Below, piece by piece: positions 19,253-28,577 of a stretch of DNA of 64,000 nt; position 1 is the first letter of the stretch, and every line of letters begins with the position of its first letter. The position numbers and the translations under genes are program-made. Source of the DNA: Cellulomonas aerilata (GTDB lineage Bacteria > Actinomycetota > Actinomycetes > Actinomycetales > Cellulomonadaceae); contig NZ_BJYY01000001.1 in NCBI RefSeq assembly GCF_007991755.1, forward strand, positions 310,001-374,000. Reading direction: 5' to 3'. The notes beneath the pieces are model-generated. The model was not told the DNA's origin. It ran no database searches and was given only the letters and a program-made list of their open reading frames with translations.

Positions 19253-20410
19253 TCACCCCCGGGCCAGCGCCGCCCCCATCTGCTCCATCGCCCGGACCAC
19301 CAGGTGCCGCGGCGTCGCGAAGTTGTACCGGACGAACCCCGGGGCGCCGCTCAGGGCGCCGTCGACCAGCGCCACGCCGGCGTGCTCGAGGAAGAAGGCC
19401 GCGGGATCCGCGAGCCCGACGTCGCGGCAGTCCAGCCACGCGAGGTACGTCCCCTCCGGCGGGCGGTAACCGACGCCGGGCAGGTGCTCGGCGACGAGGT
19501 CCGTCAGCGCCCGACGGTTGCCGTCCAGGTAGCCCAGCACCTGCGCGAGCCACGGCGCGCCCGCGGAGTACGCCGCCGCGTTCGCCACGACGCCCAGGTT
19601 CGCCGCCCCGTGCTCGGCCATCATCGCGATCTGCGACCAGCGGGCCCGGTCGGGGTCGCTCGACAGGACGACCTGGGCGCACTTCGTCCCCGGCAGGTTC
19701 CAGGCCTTGGACGCCGACGTCGCGGTGAGGGTGTGCCCGGCCGTGACCTCGCCGATCGACGCGTACGGCACGTGCCGGTGCCCCGGGAAGACCAGCGGCG
19801 CGTGGATCTCGTCGGAGAACACCCGCCCGCCGTGCCGGTCGACCACCTCGGCGACCGCCACCATCTCCGCCCGCTCCAGCACGCGACCGATCGGGTTGTG
19901 CGGGTTGCACAGGACCAGCAGGTCACCGCCCGCCCGGAAGGCGGCGTCCAGCGCGTCGAGGTCGTAGCCCAGCCGGTCGCCGGACGGCACCATCGGCACC
20001 CGGATGATCTCCCGACCCTGGGCGAGGGGGACGGTGAGGAACGGCATGTAGGACGGGACCGGCACGATCACCGCGCTGCCCGGGCGGGAGAAGTGCTCGA
20101 TCGCGATCTGGAGCGCCTGGACGACGTCGGCCACGGGACGGACGTCGTCCGGCGCCACGGGCCAGCCGTACCGGTCCTGCGCCCACCGGGCGTAGGCGTG
20201 CGACATCGTCGCGGCCATCGTCGGGGTGAGGTAGCCGAAGGCTCCGGTGTCCACCGCCGCGTGCAGCGCCTCGACGACCGGCGGGGCGGTCCCGAAGTCC
20301 ATCTCCGCCACGAACGCGCCCAGCTTGTCCGGGTAGAGGGACCACTTGAGGCCGCCGGTGCGGCGCAGCGCCTCCACCTGGACGTCGTCGAACGCGGAGG
20401 TGTCGGTCAT
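19253..20410 (-). CDS. MalY/PatB-type PLP aminotransferase (cystathionine beta-lyase-like)
   Basis: A 385-residue fold-type I PLP enzyme. The PLP lysine lies in TATSASKAWNLPGTKCAQ, and other hallmarks are AEMDFGTAPPV, LLVLCNPHNPIGRVL and FSDEIHAPLVF. MalY/PatB proteins cleave cystathionine or cysteine conjugates, and some act as regulators or transaminases. The length matches the family. ATG 20410 has GGAG seven bases upstream, and longer starts enter the divergent MFS promoter. A role in sulfur amino acid metabolism is likely but no partner genes adjoin it. Confidence 0.87.
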   Translation of the reverse strand: MTDTSAFDDVQVEALRRTGGLKWSLYPDKLGAFVAEMDFGTAPPVVEALHAAVDTGAFGYLTPTMAATMSHAYARWAQDRYGWPVAPDDVRPVADVVQALQIAIEHFSRPGSAVIVPVPSYMPFLTVPLAQGREIIRVPMVPSGDRLGYDLDALDAAFRAGGDLLVLCNPHNPIGRVLERAEMVAVAEVVDRHGGRVFSDEIHAPLVFPGHRHVPYASIGEVTAGHTLTATSASKAWNLPGTKCAQVVLSSDPDRARWSQIAMMAEHGAANLGVVANAAAYSAGAPWLAQVLGYLDGNRRALTDLVAEHLPGVGYRPPEGTYLAWLDCRDVGLADPAAFFLEHAGVALVDGALSGAPGFVRYNFATPRHLVVRAMEQMGAALARG

Positions 20411-20571
20411 GTCTGCTCCTGCCTCTGCGGGTGGTGCGCCGGCGTGCCGGTGGCCCGGTCGCCGGTCGGTCTGCCGGCCCATCGTGCCGCGAGCGGCGGG
20501 CACGCGGGCGGACCGCGGGCGGACCGGACGCGGACGCAGCGACGTCCGCGGAGGCCGTCGGGGGCCGGCGC

Positions 20572-20577
20572 TACCCT
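20572..20577 (+). promoter_or_regulatory. -10 box TACCCT for a leaderless MFS mRNA
   Basis: TACCCT ends exactly 7 bases before the ATG at 20585, with no ribosome binding site between. It is the same hexamer and spacing as upstream of the CtaG/CopD gene. Confidence 0.55.
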
Positions 20578-20584
20578 CGGCCCT

Positions 20585-21937
20585 ATGGGCCGGCACCCGC
20601 GGATCGACGCGCGCAGCACCGGTGTCCTCGTCGCCAGCAACGTGCTGGGCGGGGTGGGGGTGGCGTCCGGCATCGCGGTCGGTGGTCTGCTCGCCGAGCG
20701 GCTGGGCGGCACCTCCGTCGCCGGGCTCGGGCAGGCGGCCGGCGTCCTGGGTGCCGCCGTCGCGGCGGTCCCGCTGGCCGCGCTCGCCGCCCGCCGCGGA
20801 CGCCGGTGGTCGCTCGCCGGTGGCTACGCGGTCGCGGTGCTGGGCGCGGTCGTCGTGGTCACGTCGGCGGTGCTGTCCCAGCTGGTCCTGCTGTTCGTCG
20901 GGCTCGGTCTGTTCGGCGTCGCCCAGGCCGTCAACCTCCAGGCGCGGTACGCCGCCGCGGACGGCATCGCCCCGGCCGGCCGGGCACGCGTCATGTCGGT
21001 CGTGCTGTGGGCGACGACGATCGGCTCGGTCGCCGGCCCGAACCTCACCGCGGTCGGTGCACGCGTGGGCGAGGGCGTCGGGGTGCCCGCCCTCGCCGGC
21101 CCGTACCTGTTCTCCGTCGTGGCCTTCGCCGGCGCGTCCGTGGCGGTGGCGCTGCTGTTCCGCCCGCTGCCGGTCGCGTCCGACCCTGCGGGTGACCTGC
21201 CGGCGGGGACGACCCCGCTCACGGCGTCCCCGGTGGGGGACCCGCCGACCGTGGCGCCCTCGCCCGTGCCGCCCGGCACGCCGCCGCCCCGCGTCGGCGC
21301 GCTCACCGCCCTGCGCCGGGCCGCCGCGGACCCGGTGATGCGCCTGGGCGTCGGGCTGCTGGCGATCTCGCACGCGGTGATGGTCATGGTCATGGTGATG
21401 ACGCCGCTGCACATGCAGCACGGCGGGATGTCGCTCGAGCTCGTCGGCGTGGTCATCAGCCTGCACGTGCTCGGCATGTACGCGCTGAGCCCGGTGCTCG
21501 GCTGGCTCGCGGACCGCTGGGGACCGCTGCGGCTCGCCGCCGGCGGGCTGGGCGTGCTGGCCGTGGCGGTGACGCTGGGGTTCGTCGCGGCGGCGTCCCC
21601 GGGCAGCGGCACGGTGACCGCGACGGCCCTCGTGGTCCTCGGTCTGGGCTGGTCGGCCGGTGTCATCGCGTCGTCCGCGATCCTGGCGACCGCACCTGGC
21701 GACATCCGGCTGCCCCTGCAGGGCGTGACGGACGCCGGGATGAGCTACGCCGGCGCGGCCGCCGCGGCCCTGGCCGGGCCGGTCCTGGCCGCCGGTGGCT
21801 TCCGCGGGGTCAACGTCGCGGCGGCCCTCCTGCTGCTGCCGGCGCTCGTCCTGCTCGCCGGCGCGATGCGGACCGACCGCCGCGGCCTCGCCGGCGACGG
21901 CCGGGCGGACCGGCCCGGCGCCCTGGAGACCGCCTAG
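20585..21937 (+). CDS. MFS transporter
   Basis: A 450-residue major facilitator protein with about twelve hydrophobic segments. The central loop (about 205-240) is Pro-rich. A run of alternating Met and Val (HAVMVMVMVMTPLHMQHGG) marks transmembrane segment 7. The loop 8-9 motif LGWLADRWGPLRLAA is clear. The pattern fits the exporter-type MFS family of actinobacteria with unknown substrate. The start is set by the leaderless -10 box. It is divergent from the MalY-type gene and not obviously coupled to the phosphotransferase gene that follows. Confidence 0.82.
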   Translation: MGRHPRIDARSTGVLVASNVLGGVGVASGIAVGGLLAERLGGTSVAGLGQAAGVLGAAVAAVPLAALAARRGRRWSLAGGYAVAVLGAVVVVTSAVLSQLVLLFVGLGLFGVAQAVNLQARYAAADGIAPAGRARVMSVVLWATTIGSVAGPNLTAVGARVGEGVGVPALAGPYLFSVVAFAGASVAVALLFRPLPVASDPAGDLPAGTTPLTASPVGDPPTVAPSPVPPGTPPPRVGALTALRRAAADPVMRLGVGLLAISHAVMVMVMVMTPLHMQHGGMSLELVGVVISLHVLGMYALSPVLGWLADRWGPLRLAAGGLGVLAVAVTLGFVAAASPGSGTVTATALVVLGLGWSAGVIASSAILATAPGDIRLPLQGVTDAGMSYAGAAAAALAGPVLAAGGFRGVNVAAALLLLPALVLLAGAMRTDRRGLAGDGRADRPGALETA

Positions 21938-22029
21938 CCCCACGCACGGGAGCCGCGTGAGCGCGCAGGGGCCGGATCCGCGCCTCGCCGCCGCGGCATC
22001 GCGCGCCCGCGCTCTGCTAGAACGACGCC

Positions 22030-22059
22030 ATGACCACCCGCGGGCGCCCCCCACGATGA
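22030..22059 (+). CDS. Possible nine-codon leader ORF coupled to the phosphotransferase gene
   Basis: ATG at 22030 opens the short frame MTTRGRPPR, which stops with TGA at 22057-22059. That stop overlaps the ATG (22056) of the following phosphotransferase in an ATGA arrangement. The leader ATG has an imperfect -10-like TAGAAC six bases upstream, the spacing seen at leaderless genes here. If real, ribosomes would start on the leaderless mini-ORF and reinitiate at 22056, which lacks a ribosome binding site of its own. There is no evidence for a function of the peptide itself. Confidence 0.35.
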   Translation: MTTRGRPPR

Positions 22060-22946
22060 CGACGCGAGCGGCGGAGATCGTCGTCACCGTGGACACCGTC
22101 CGCCGGCTGCTGGCCGCCCAGCAGCCCGCCCTGGCGTCGCTGCCCGTGCGGCCGGTCCGGTCCCTGGGGACCGTCAACGCCGTGTTCCGGCTCGGGGACG
22201 ACCTGTGCGTCCGGGTGCCGCGCGTCCCGGACTGGGCGGAGAGCCTGGACCGGGAGTGGCGCTGGCTGCCGCTGCTGGGCCCCCACCTGCCGCTCGCGAT
22301 CCCCGAGCCGGTGGCGTGGGGCACCCCGGACGACACCTTCCCGCTGCCCTGGGCGGTGCTGCGGTGGATCGACGGCGAGACCTACGCCGACGACGTCGTC
22401 GCGGACGAGGCGGCCGCGGCGCGGGCCCTGGCCGGGTTCGTCACGGCGCTGCGGCGCATCGACCCGACCGGCGCCCCGGTCGCCGGCAGGCGCCCGTTGC
22501 GCGAGCTGGACGCGCAGACCCGCGCGGCGATCGCGTCCGTCCCGGACCTCCTCGACGCCCGCGCGGCGATCGCGGCGTGGGACCGCGCGCTGGACGCCCC
22601 CCCGTGGACCGGTGCCCCGGTGTGGATCCACGGTGACCTGCTCCGACCCAACCTGCTGGTCCGTGACGGACGACTGGTCGCGGTCATCGACTTCGGCGGG
22701 GTCGGCGGCGGGGACCCGGCCACCGACCTGCTCGCGGCGTGGGCGGTGCTCGGGCTCCGCGGGCGGCAGGTCCTCCGGCAGGCGCTGGAGGCGGACGACG
22801 GCACGTGGGAGCGGGCGCGTGGCATCGCGCTGCACCAGGCGGCGCTGATCGTCCCGTACTACCGCGACACCAACCCGGCCTTCGCGGCGCTCGCGGTCCG
22901 CACCGTGGAGCGCGTGCTGGCCGACGTCGCCCGGGCCCGGGCATGA
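22056..22946 (+). CDS. Aminoglycoside phosphotransferase-fold kinase
   Basis: A 296-residue protein kinase-like phosphotransferase. The ATP-binding lobe shows [17 protein letters not shown]. The catalytic loop is [13 protein letters not shown] (HGDxxxxN) and the metal-binding DFG equivalent is [16 protein letters not shown]. Members phosphorylate antibiotics, sugars or other small molecules. The substrate here is unknown, and resistance should not be assumed. ATG 22056 is chosen because the frame before it has no protein-like character. It is followed by the amylosucrase gene, so a role with sugars or maltooligosaccharides is possible. Confidence 0.82.
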   Translation: MTTRAAEIVVTVDTVRRLLAAQQPALASLPVRPVRSLGTVNAVFRLGDDLCVRVPRVPDWAESLDREWRWLPLLGPHLPLAIPEPVAWGTPDDTFPLPWAVLRWIDGETYADDVVADEAAAARALAGFVTALRRIDPTGAPVAGRRPLRELDAQTRAAIASVPDLLDARAAIAAWDRALDAPPWTGAPVWIHGDLLRPNLLVRDGRLVAVIDFGGVGGGDPATDLLAAWAVLGLRGRQVLRQALEADDGTWERARGIALHQAALIVPYYRDTNPAFAALAVRTVERVLADVARARA

Positions 22947-23078
22947 CGCCGTCCGGCGCTGGTGCGACGGCGTCGGCCCGCGCGACGCCGTCCGGCCCCA
23001 CGGATGCGCGCGGCGGGGACCTGGACGAGGCTGGGGCGCGCGACGGGCGACCGCTCGGTCGCGGGCGAGCCGGCCGCA

Positions 23079-23108
23079 CGACCACGAGGAGCGCGACCAC
23101 GAGGAGCG
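23079..23108 (+). repeat. 15-base tandem duplication containing the amylosucrase ribosome binding site
   Basis: CGACCACGAGGAGCG occurs twice, back to back (23079-23093 and 23094-23108), immediately before the ATG at 23111. Each copy carries GAGGAG. Only the second copy is at a working distance from the start codon, and the duplication keeps the upstream frame open. Confidence 0.75.
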
Positions 23109-23110
23109 AC

Positions 23111-25030
23111 ATGAGCGGCGCCTTCCCCGCCGGAGTGGCGGTCGCCGCCGCACGCCTGCCCGGGACCACGGACGCGGACTGGTCGACGCTGCTGACCCGG
23201 CTGGACCGGGAGTGGCCACGGCTGGAGCGGCTGTTCGAGCAGGTCTACGGCACCGGTGAGCGCAGCGTCGCCGAGCTCGCCCTGCTCGCCGGGCAGCTGG
23301 CCACGAGCTGGCAGGAGCGTCCCGCCGACCTCCGGGCGCTCGACGCGGCCCGCGAGGCGGACCCCACCTGGTTCACGTCCAACCGGATGCTCGGCGGGGT
23401 GCTCTACGTCGACCGCTACGCCGGGGACCTGGAGGGGGTGCGCGCCCGGATCCCGTACTTCACCGAGCTCGGCCTGACCTACCTGCACCTCATGCCGCTG
23501 TTCGCGGCACCGGAGGAGAACTCCGACGGCGGCTACGCCGTCTCCAGCTACCGGGACGTCGCGCCCGCGCTGGGGACCATGGCGCAGCTGACGGACCTGG
23601 CAGCCGAGCTGCGGGCGAACGGCATCGCGCTGGTCGTCGACTTCATCTTCAACCACACGTCCGACGAGCACGAGTGGGCACGGCGTGCCGCGGCGGGGGA
23701 GCGCGACCACGAGGACTTCTACTGGTTCTTCCCCGACCGGACCATGCCGGACGCGTACGAGCGGACGGTGCGGGAGATCTTCCCCGACGACCACCCGGGC
23801 TCCTTCGTCCCGGTCCCCACGCCTGACGGCCAGGGCGTGCGGTGGGTGTGGGCGACGTTCCACTCGTTCCAGTGGGACCTCAACTACGCCAACCCTGCGG
23901 TGTTCCGGGCCATGGCCGGCGAGATGCTGTTCCTCGCGAACCGGGGCGTGGACATCCTGCGGATGGACGCGGTCGCGTTCATCTGGAAGCGGCTGGGCAC
24001 CTCGTGCGAGTCCCAGCCCGAGGCGCACGTGCTGCTGCAGGCGTTCAACGCGGTGTGCCGGATCGCCGCCCCGGCGGTGCTCTTCAAGTCCGAGGCGATC
24101 GTCCACCCGGACGAGGTGATCCGGTACGTGTCTCCGGGGGAGTGCCAGCTGTCCTACAACCCGCTGCAGATGGCGCTGATCTGGAACAGCCTCGCGACCC
24201 GCGACGCCCGGCTGCTCCAACAGGCCCTCGAGCGCCGTCACGCGCTGCCGCCGGGCACCGCCTGGGTGAACTACGTGCGCAGCCACGACGACATCGGCTG
24301 GACGTTCGCCGACGAGGACGCCGCCGAGCTCGGCATCGACGGGTACGCGCACCGGCGGTTCCTCAACCAGTTCTTCGTCAACCGGTTCCCCGGGTCCTTC
24401 GCCCGCGGGGTGCCGTTCGCCGACAACCCGCGCACCGGGGACTGCCGCATCGCCGGCACGACGGCGTCGCTGGCGGGGCTGGAGGCGGGGGACCCCGGCG
24501 CCGTCGACCGGATCGTGCTCGCGCACGCGATCGTGCTGTCCACCGGAGGCGTGCCGCTGCTGTACCTGGGCGACGAGGTCGGCCAGCTCAACGACCTCGC
24601 CTACGCCGACGAGCCCGGGCACGCGGGCGACAGCCGGTGGGTGCACCGCCCGCGCTACCCCGCCCGCGACTACGCCCAGCGGCTGGACCCGTCCACCGAC
24701 GCGGGCCGGGTGCACGCCCGGCTGCGGCGGCTGGTCGACGTCCGGCGGGCCACCCCCGAGCTCGCCGGGAACACCCTGGTCACGTTCGACACGCACAACC
24801 CGCACCTGGTGGCCTACCAGCGACCCGGGAGGCACGACGGGCGCCGCACCGTGGTGCTCGTGGTCGCCAACGTGGCCGACGACGGGCAGACCGTGGACGC
24901 CCGGACGCTGTCCGGGCTGCCGCCGGTCGCCGAGGACCTGCTCACCGGGGGCGAGGTGCGGATCGGGGACGGGCTGACGCTCCCGCCGCACGGCGTCGTC
25001 TGGCTGCGGGTCACGCCGGAGCCCGGATGA
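23111..25030 (+). CDS. Amylosucrase (GH13)
   Basis: A 639-residue glucosyltransferase that would build alpha-1,4-glucan from sucrose and release fructose. It is cytosolic, with no signal peptide. With the start at ATG 23111, the catalytic residues fall at D286 (nucleophile, [10 protein letters not shown]), E328 (acid/base, [10 protein letters not shown]) and D393 (transition-state stabiliser, [11 protein letters not shown]). These are the same numbers as in the Neisseria polysaccharea enzyme, which strongly supports both identity and start. Other conserved segments are [11 protein letters not shown] and [16 protein letters not shown] longer in-frame start at 22943 overlaps the phosphotransferase stop, but would add an unstructured Arg/Thr-rich stretch. 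The stop overlaps the start of the MoeB-type gene (ATGA). Confidence 0.95.
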   Translation: MSGAFPAGVAVAAARLPGTTDADWSTLLTRLDREWPRLERLFEQVYGTGERSVAELALLAGQLATSWQERPADLRALDAAREADPTWFTSNRMLGGVLYVDRYAGDLEGVRARIPYFTELGLTYLHLMPLFAAPEENSDGGYAVSSYRDVAPALGTMAQLTDLAAELRANGIALVVDFIFNHTSDEHEWARRAAAGERDHEDFYWFFPDRTMPDAYERTVREIFPDDHPGSFVPVPTPDGQGVRWVWATFHSFQWDLNYANPAVFRAMAGEMLFLANRGVDILRMDAVAFIWKRLGTSCESQPEAHVLLQAFNAVCRIAAPAVLFKSEAIVHPDEVIRYVSPGECQLSYNPLQMALIWNSLATRDARLLQQALERRHALPPGTAWVNYVRSHDDIGWTFADEDAAELGIDGYAHRRFLNQFFVNRFPGSFARGVPFADNPRTGDCRIAGTTASLAGLEAGDPGAVDRIVLAHAIVLSTGGVPLLYLGDEVGQLNDLAYADEPGHAGDSRWVHRPRYPARDYAQRLDPSTDAGRVHARLRRLVDVRRATPELAGNTLVTFDTHNPHLVAYQRPGRHDGRRTVVLVVANVADDGQTVDARTLSGLPPVAEDLLTGGEVRIGDGLTLPPHGVVWLRVTPEPG

Positions 25031-26250
25031 GCCCCGCCCGGGGCGGCGTGCGCGTCCCCCCGCTGGTCGAGCCGGGTCCGCCGCTCGACGCGGCGGCGGT
25101 CACCCGCTGGTCGCGGCACCTGCTGCTGCCCGGGGTGGGCGAGGTCGGGCAGCGCCGGCTGACCAACGCCCGGGTCTGCGTCGTCGGCGCCGGGGGGCTG
25201 GGTGCGCCGGTGCTGCAGTACCTCGCCGCAGCGGGGGTCGGCACGCTCGGCATCGTCGACCCGGACGAGGTCGAGCTGAGCAACCTCCAGCGCCAGGTGC
25301 TGCACGGCACCGCCGACGTCGGCCGCCCCAAGGTCGACAGCGCCCGGGACGCGGTGCACGCGATCGACGGCGGCGTCCGGGTCGTCGCCCACCCCGTGCG
25401 GCTCACGGCCACGAACGCCGAGGAGATCCTCGCCGGGTACGACCTGGTCGTGGACGGGACCGACAACTTCCCCACGCGGTACGCGGTGAACGACGCGTGC
25501 GTCCGCCTCGGCCTGCCGGAGGTGTGGGGCTCCGTCCTCCGGTTCGACGCCCAGGTCTCGGTGTTCTGGGGCCGGCCCCCCGACGGCGTCCCGGCCGTCC
25601 AGCTGCGGGACCTGTTCCCCGAGGCACCGCCGCCGGGCAGCGTCCCGTCGTGCGCCGAGGGTGGCGTCCTCGGCGCACTGTGCGGGCAGGTCGGGTCCGT
25701 CATGGCGACCGAGGCCGTCAAGCTCCTCACCGGCGCCGGGGAGCCGCTGCTCGGTCGTGTGCTCGTCCTCGACGCGCTCGCGGGCCGCTGGTCGGAGGTC
25801 CCGCTGTCCGGTGCGCCGGCGGACGGTCCCGCGCCGCCGGCGTCGCGGGGAGGCTCGCACGGGAGCGTGCCGGGTCCCGGGCCGCACACGCCCGACGGCG
25901 CCCCACCCCCGGCCGAGGACGTCCCGACCGTCACCGCCCGGAGGCTGGCCGAGCGGCTCGCCGCCCGCGACCGCGGCGGTGACCGGTTCGTGCTCGTGGA
26001 CGTGCGCGAGCCCGGCGAGCGGGCCCTGGTCGCGATCCCCGGGGCGGTGAGCATCCCCCTCGGTGACGTCCTGGCCGGCACCGCGGACCTGCCGCGCGAC
26101 GTCCCGGTCGTCCTGCACTGCCACAGCGGGGTGCGCTCCGCGCAGGCCGGGCGCGCCCTGCTCGACGCGGGGTACTCGGACGTGCGGCACGTGGGCGGCG
26201 GGGTGCTCGCCTGGGTCGCCGACGTCGACCCGACCCTGCCCACGTACTGA
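25027..26250 (+). CDS. moeB: MoeB/ThiF-type adenylyltransferase with C-terminal rhodanese domain
   Basis: A 407-residue E1-like enzyme that adenylates the C-terminus of a sulfur-carrier protein such as MoaD, and possibly sulfurates it. The adenylation domain (about 20-260) has [20 protein letters not shown], the Arg/Asn patch [11 protein letters not shown] and the [12 protein letters not shown] region. The catalytic cysteine region is [17 protein letters not shown] Gly/Pro-rich linker joins it to a rhodanese domain (about 305-405) whose active loop is [13 protein letters not shown], with the cysteine present. It is the first of four molybdenum cofactor or associated genes and overlaps the amylosucrase stop by four bases, so translation is coupled. 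A thiamine or cysteine biosynthesis role is an alternative, but the moeA and mobA neighbours favour molybdopterin synthesis. Confidence 0.88.
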   Translation: MSPARGGVRVPPLVEPGPPLDAAAVTRWSRHLLLPGVGEVGQRRLTNARVCVVGAGGLGAPVLQYLAAAGVGTLGIVDPDEVELSNLQRQVLHGTADVGRPKVDSARDAVHAIDGGVRVVAHPVRLTATNAEEILAGYDLVVDGTDNFPTRYAVNDACVRLGLPEVWGSVLRFDAQVSVFWGRPPDGVPAVQLRDLFPEAPPPGSVPSCAEGGVLGALCGQVGSVMATEAVKLLTGAGEPLLGRVLVLDALAGRWSEVPLSGAPADGPAPPASRGGSHGSVPGPGPHTPDGAPPPAEDVPTVTARRLAERLAARDRGGDRFVLVDVREPGERALVAIPGAVSIPLGDVLAGTADLPRDVPVVLHCHSGVRSAQAGRALLDAGYSDVRHVGGGVLAWVADVDPTLPTY

Positions 26251-26283
26251 CCGACCCACCCGACCCGGACCCGGAGGACCACC

Positions 26284-27540
26284 GTGCGCACCGTCGTCGA
26301 GCACCGCCGCGCCGCCCTCGCGCTGGTCGCGCCGCTGCCGTCCGAGCGCGTCCCGCTGGACGCCGCCGAGGGACGCGTCCTGGCCGGGGACGTCCGGGCC
26401 GACGCCGCCCTGCCGCGCTGGGACAACTCCGCGATGGACGGGTACGCGGTCCGCGCCGAGGACGTCGCCGGCGCCCCGGACGGACCGGTGGTCCTGCGCG
26501 TCCTGGCCGACCTGCCCGCCGGCAGCGACGCCGAGCCCGACGTCGTCCCGGGGACGGCCGCGCGGATCATGACCGGTGCGCCGCTGCCGCCCGGTGCCGA
26601 CAGCATCGTGCCGGTCGAGGCCACCGACGGCGGCACGGACACCGTCCGCATCGACGTCCCGCCGCGCCGGGGCGCACACGTCCGCCGGGCCGGGGAGGAC
26701 GTCGGCGCGGGTGACCTGGTGCTCCCCGCCGGCACCCTGCTCGGCGCGCCGCAGATCGCCGCCGCCGCCTCCGTCGGCGCGGGCGACCTGCTCGTGCACC
26801 GGGCGCCGCGGGTCGCGGTCCTGTCGACGGGCAGCGAGCTCGTCCCGCCCGGGCAGCCGTTGCGCCGCGGCCAGATCCCGGACTCGAACTCGTTCGGGCT
26901 GGCCGCCGCGGTCCGGGCCGCCGGGGGCCGTGCGCTGCGGGTGGGCGCCGTGCCCGACGACGTGGACGTCCTGCGCCGCGTGCTCACCGACTGGGACGGG
27001 GCGGCCCCGGACGACCGCCCCGACCTGGTGCTCACCTCCGGCGGCGTCAGCATGGGCGCGTTCGACGTCGTCAAGGAGCTGCTCGCCGACCACGCCGGCA
27101 TGGAGTTCGTGTCCGTGGCGATGCAGCCGGGCAAGCCGCAGGGGCTGGGGCGGCTGCCCGGTGGGACACCCGTCGTGGCGGTCCCCGGGAACCCGGTCAG
27201 CGCGCTCGTGTCCTTCCACGTCTTCGTGGTGCCGCTGCTGCGGCGCCTGCGCGGCCTCGCCGACCCCGACCCCGACGCGGAGCGCGAGACGGCCGTCGTG
27301 GCGGACGGCTGGCGCACGCCCCCCGCGCGGGAGCAGTACATGCCCGTCACGCTCACCCGCGGCGTGCACGGCGCCGCGGGCGGGGCGGGGCTGGTCGCGC
27401 GGCGCGCCGTGCCGGGCGGCTCGGGCTCGCACCTGGTCGCGGGGCTGGCGCGGGCGCACGGCCTGGCGGTGGTCGCCGCGGACGTGGAGGAGGTCCGGCC
27501 CGCGGACGTCCTGCCGGTGCTGCGGCTGGGCCGCGGATGA
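26284..27540 (+). CDS. moeA: Molybdopterin molybdenumtransferase MoeA
   Basis: A 418-residue enzyme that inserts molybdate into adenylylated molybdopterin. Conserved parts are LPRWDNSAMDGYAVRAEDV, RIMTGAPLPPGADSIVPVE, VLSTGSELVPPGQPL, LTSGGVSMGAFDVVKELL and the C-terminal VPGNPVSALVSFHVF. All four MoeA subdomains are present at the usual length. The GTG at 26284 has CGGAGGACC just upstream at good spacing. Its stop overlaps the start of the mobA-like gene (ATGA), so the pathway genes are translationally coupled. Confidence 0.93.
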   Translation: MRTVVEHRRAALALVAPLPSERVPLDAAEGRVLAGDVRADAALPRWDNSAMDGYAVRAEDVAGAPDGPVVLRVLADLPAGSDAEPDVVPGTAARIMTGAPLPPGADSIVPVEATDGGTDTVRIDVPPRRGAHVRRAGEDVGAGDLVLPAGTLLGAPQIAAAASVGAGDLLVHRAPRVAVLSTGSELVPPGQPLRRGQIPDSNSFGLAAAVRAAGGRALRVGAVPDDVDVLRRVLTDWDGAAPDDRPDLVLTSGGVSMGAFDVVKELLADHAGMEFVSVAMQPGKPQGLGRLPGGTPVVAVPGNPVSALVSFHVFVVPLLRRLRGLADPDPDAERETAVVADGWRTPPAREQYMPVTLTRGVHGAAGGAGLVARRAVPGGSGSHLVAGLARAHGLAVVAADVEEVRPADVLPVLRLGRG

Positions 27541-28253
27541 CGTCCGACCCCGGAGCGTCCGACGCGCGGACGTTCGACGCGATCGTCCTCGCCGGCGGTC
27601 GGGGCAGCCGGCTGGGCGGCGTCAGCAAGCCGGAGGTCCGGGTGGCCGGCCGCTCGCTGCTCGACCGGGCGCTGGACGCCACCGCCGGCGCGCGGCACGT
27701 CGTGGTGGTCGGCCCGCCACGGCTCGCTCGACCCGGGGTGGTCGCGGTGCTCGAGGACCCGCCGTTCGGCGGCCCGGTCGCCGGGATCGACGCCGGGCTC
27801 GCGGCGCTGGACCGGCTCCGCGCCCGCGCCGGCACCGCGGCCGGCACCGACCCCGACACCCAACGGGGCCCCGACCTCCCGGTCCTCGTCCTCGCCTGCG
27901 ACATCCCCGCCGCGGCCGGCGCCGTCCCGGCCCTGCTCGCCGCGCTCGCGGACCCCGGCGTCGACGGTGCGCACCTCGTGCGCGACGGCCACGCCCAGCT
28001 CGTCGCGGTCCACCGGCCCGCCGCGCTGCGGGTGGCCCTCGCCTCCCTCGGGCAGGCGGGCGGGCGGGCCGCCGGGCACGACGGCACGGGCGTGCGTGGG
28101 GTGGCGGTCCGTGCCCTGCACGCGCGGCTGCGGATGGCGCCCGTGCCGGACGACGACGGCCTGAGCGCGGACGCGGACACGTGGGACGATGTCGCGCGCC
28201 TGGAGTCCGTGCTCGGCAGGAGGAGCCGCCATGACCGCCACGACCCCCGCTGA
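27537..28253 (+). CDS. mobA: MobA-type molybdenum cofactor guanylyltransferase
   Basis: A 238-residue nucleotidyltransferase. The nucleotide-binding motif VLAGGRGSRLGGVSKPEV is at residues 16-33, and LVLACDIPAAAGAVPALL carries the metal-binding Asp. It would join GMP to molybdopterin to give the guanine dinucleotide cofactor. Its start overlaps the moeA stop by four bases. The C-terminus overlaps the DUF6457 gene by 23 bases. The GGVSKPEV wording (rather than the MobA standard GGxDKG) leaves room for a related NTP transferase such as MocA, but the operon favours MobA. Confidence 0.85.
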   Translation: MTSDPGASDARTFDAIVLAGGRGSRLGGVSKPEVRVAGRSLLDRALDATAGARHVVVVGPPRLARPGVVAVLEDPPFGGPVAGIDAGLAALDRLRARAGTAAGTDPDTQRGPDLPVLVLACDIPAAAGAVPALLAALADPGVDGAHLVRDGHAQLVAVHRPAALRVALASLGQAGGRAAGHDGTGVRGVAVRALHARLRMAPVPDDDGLSADADTWDDVARLESVLGRRSRHDRHDPR

Positions 28254-28503
28254 CCTGGACCGATGGGTCGTCCTCGTGGCGGCCGCGCTCGGGGTCGACC
28301 CCGGCGTGCTGGACCGCGACCTCGTGCTGGACCTGACCCGGGACGTCGCGCACGTCGTGACCCGGCCCGCGGTCCCGCTGACCACCTTCCTCATGGGCGT
28401 CGCCGTCGGCTCCGGCGGGCGGGACCGGGCGGCGCTGGACGCCGCCGCGGCGCGGGTCGCCGAGGCGACGGCCGCCTGGGCGGCGGCGCACCCCGACGCC
28501 TGA
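28231..28503 (+). CDS. DUF6457 small protein of the molybdenum cofactor operon
   Basis: A 90-residue protein with the pattern LDRWVVLVAAALGVDPGVLD, then VLDLTRDVAHVVTRPAVPLTTFL. This matches DUF6457, a short actinobacterial helical domain that is found beside or fused to MobA. It is presumably a cytosolic accessory factor of cofactor assembly; the molecular role is unknown. ATG 28231 is preceded by AGGAGG at ideal spacing, inside the end of mobA. Its end converges on moaA. Confidence 0.82.
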   Translation: MTATTPADLDRWVVLVAAALGVDPGVLDRDLVLDLTRDVAHVVTRPAVPLTTFLMGVAVGSGGRDRAALDAAAARVAEATAAWAAAHPDA

Positions 28504-28546
28504 GCCGGACGGCCCGGGGCCACCCCGGCATCCGGCCGGCGGGGTC

Positions 28547-28566
28547 GCCGCCGGGACGCCGGCGGC
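28547..28566. terminator. Hairpin between convergent DUF6457 and moaA genes
   Basis: GCCGCCGG (28547-28554) pairs perfectly with CCGGCGGC (28559-28566) across the tetraloop GACG. It is located in the 74-base convergent gap. Confidence 0.5.
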
Positions 28567-28577
28567 AGCGCAGGCCG

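Noticed and set aside
22943-23110. Longer amylosucrase start at the ATG overlapping the phosphotransferase stop
   Set aside because: It adds an unstructured Arg/Thr-rich stretch and shifts the catalytic residues away from the numbering of the characterised enzyme; the ATG at 23111 has the ribosome binding site.
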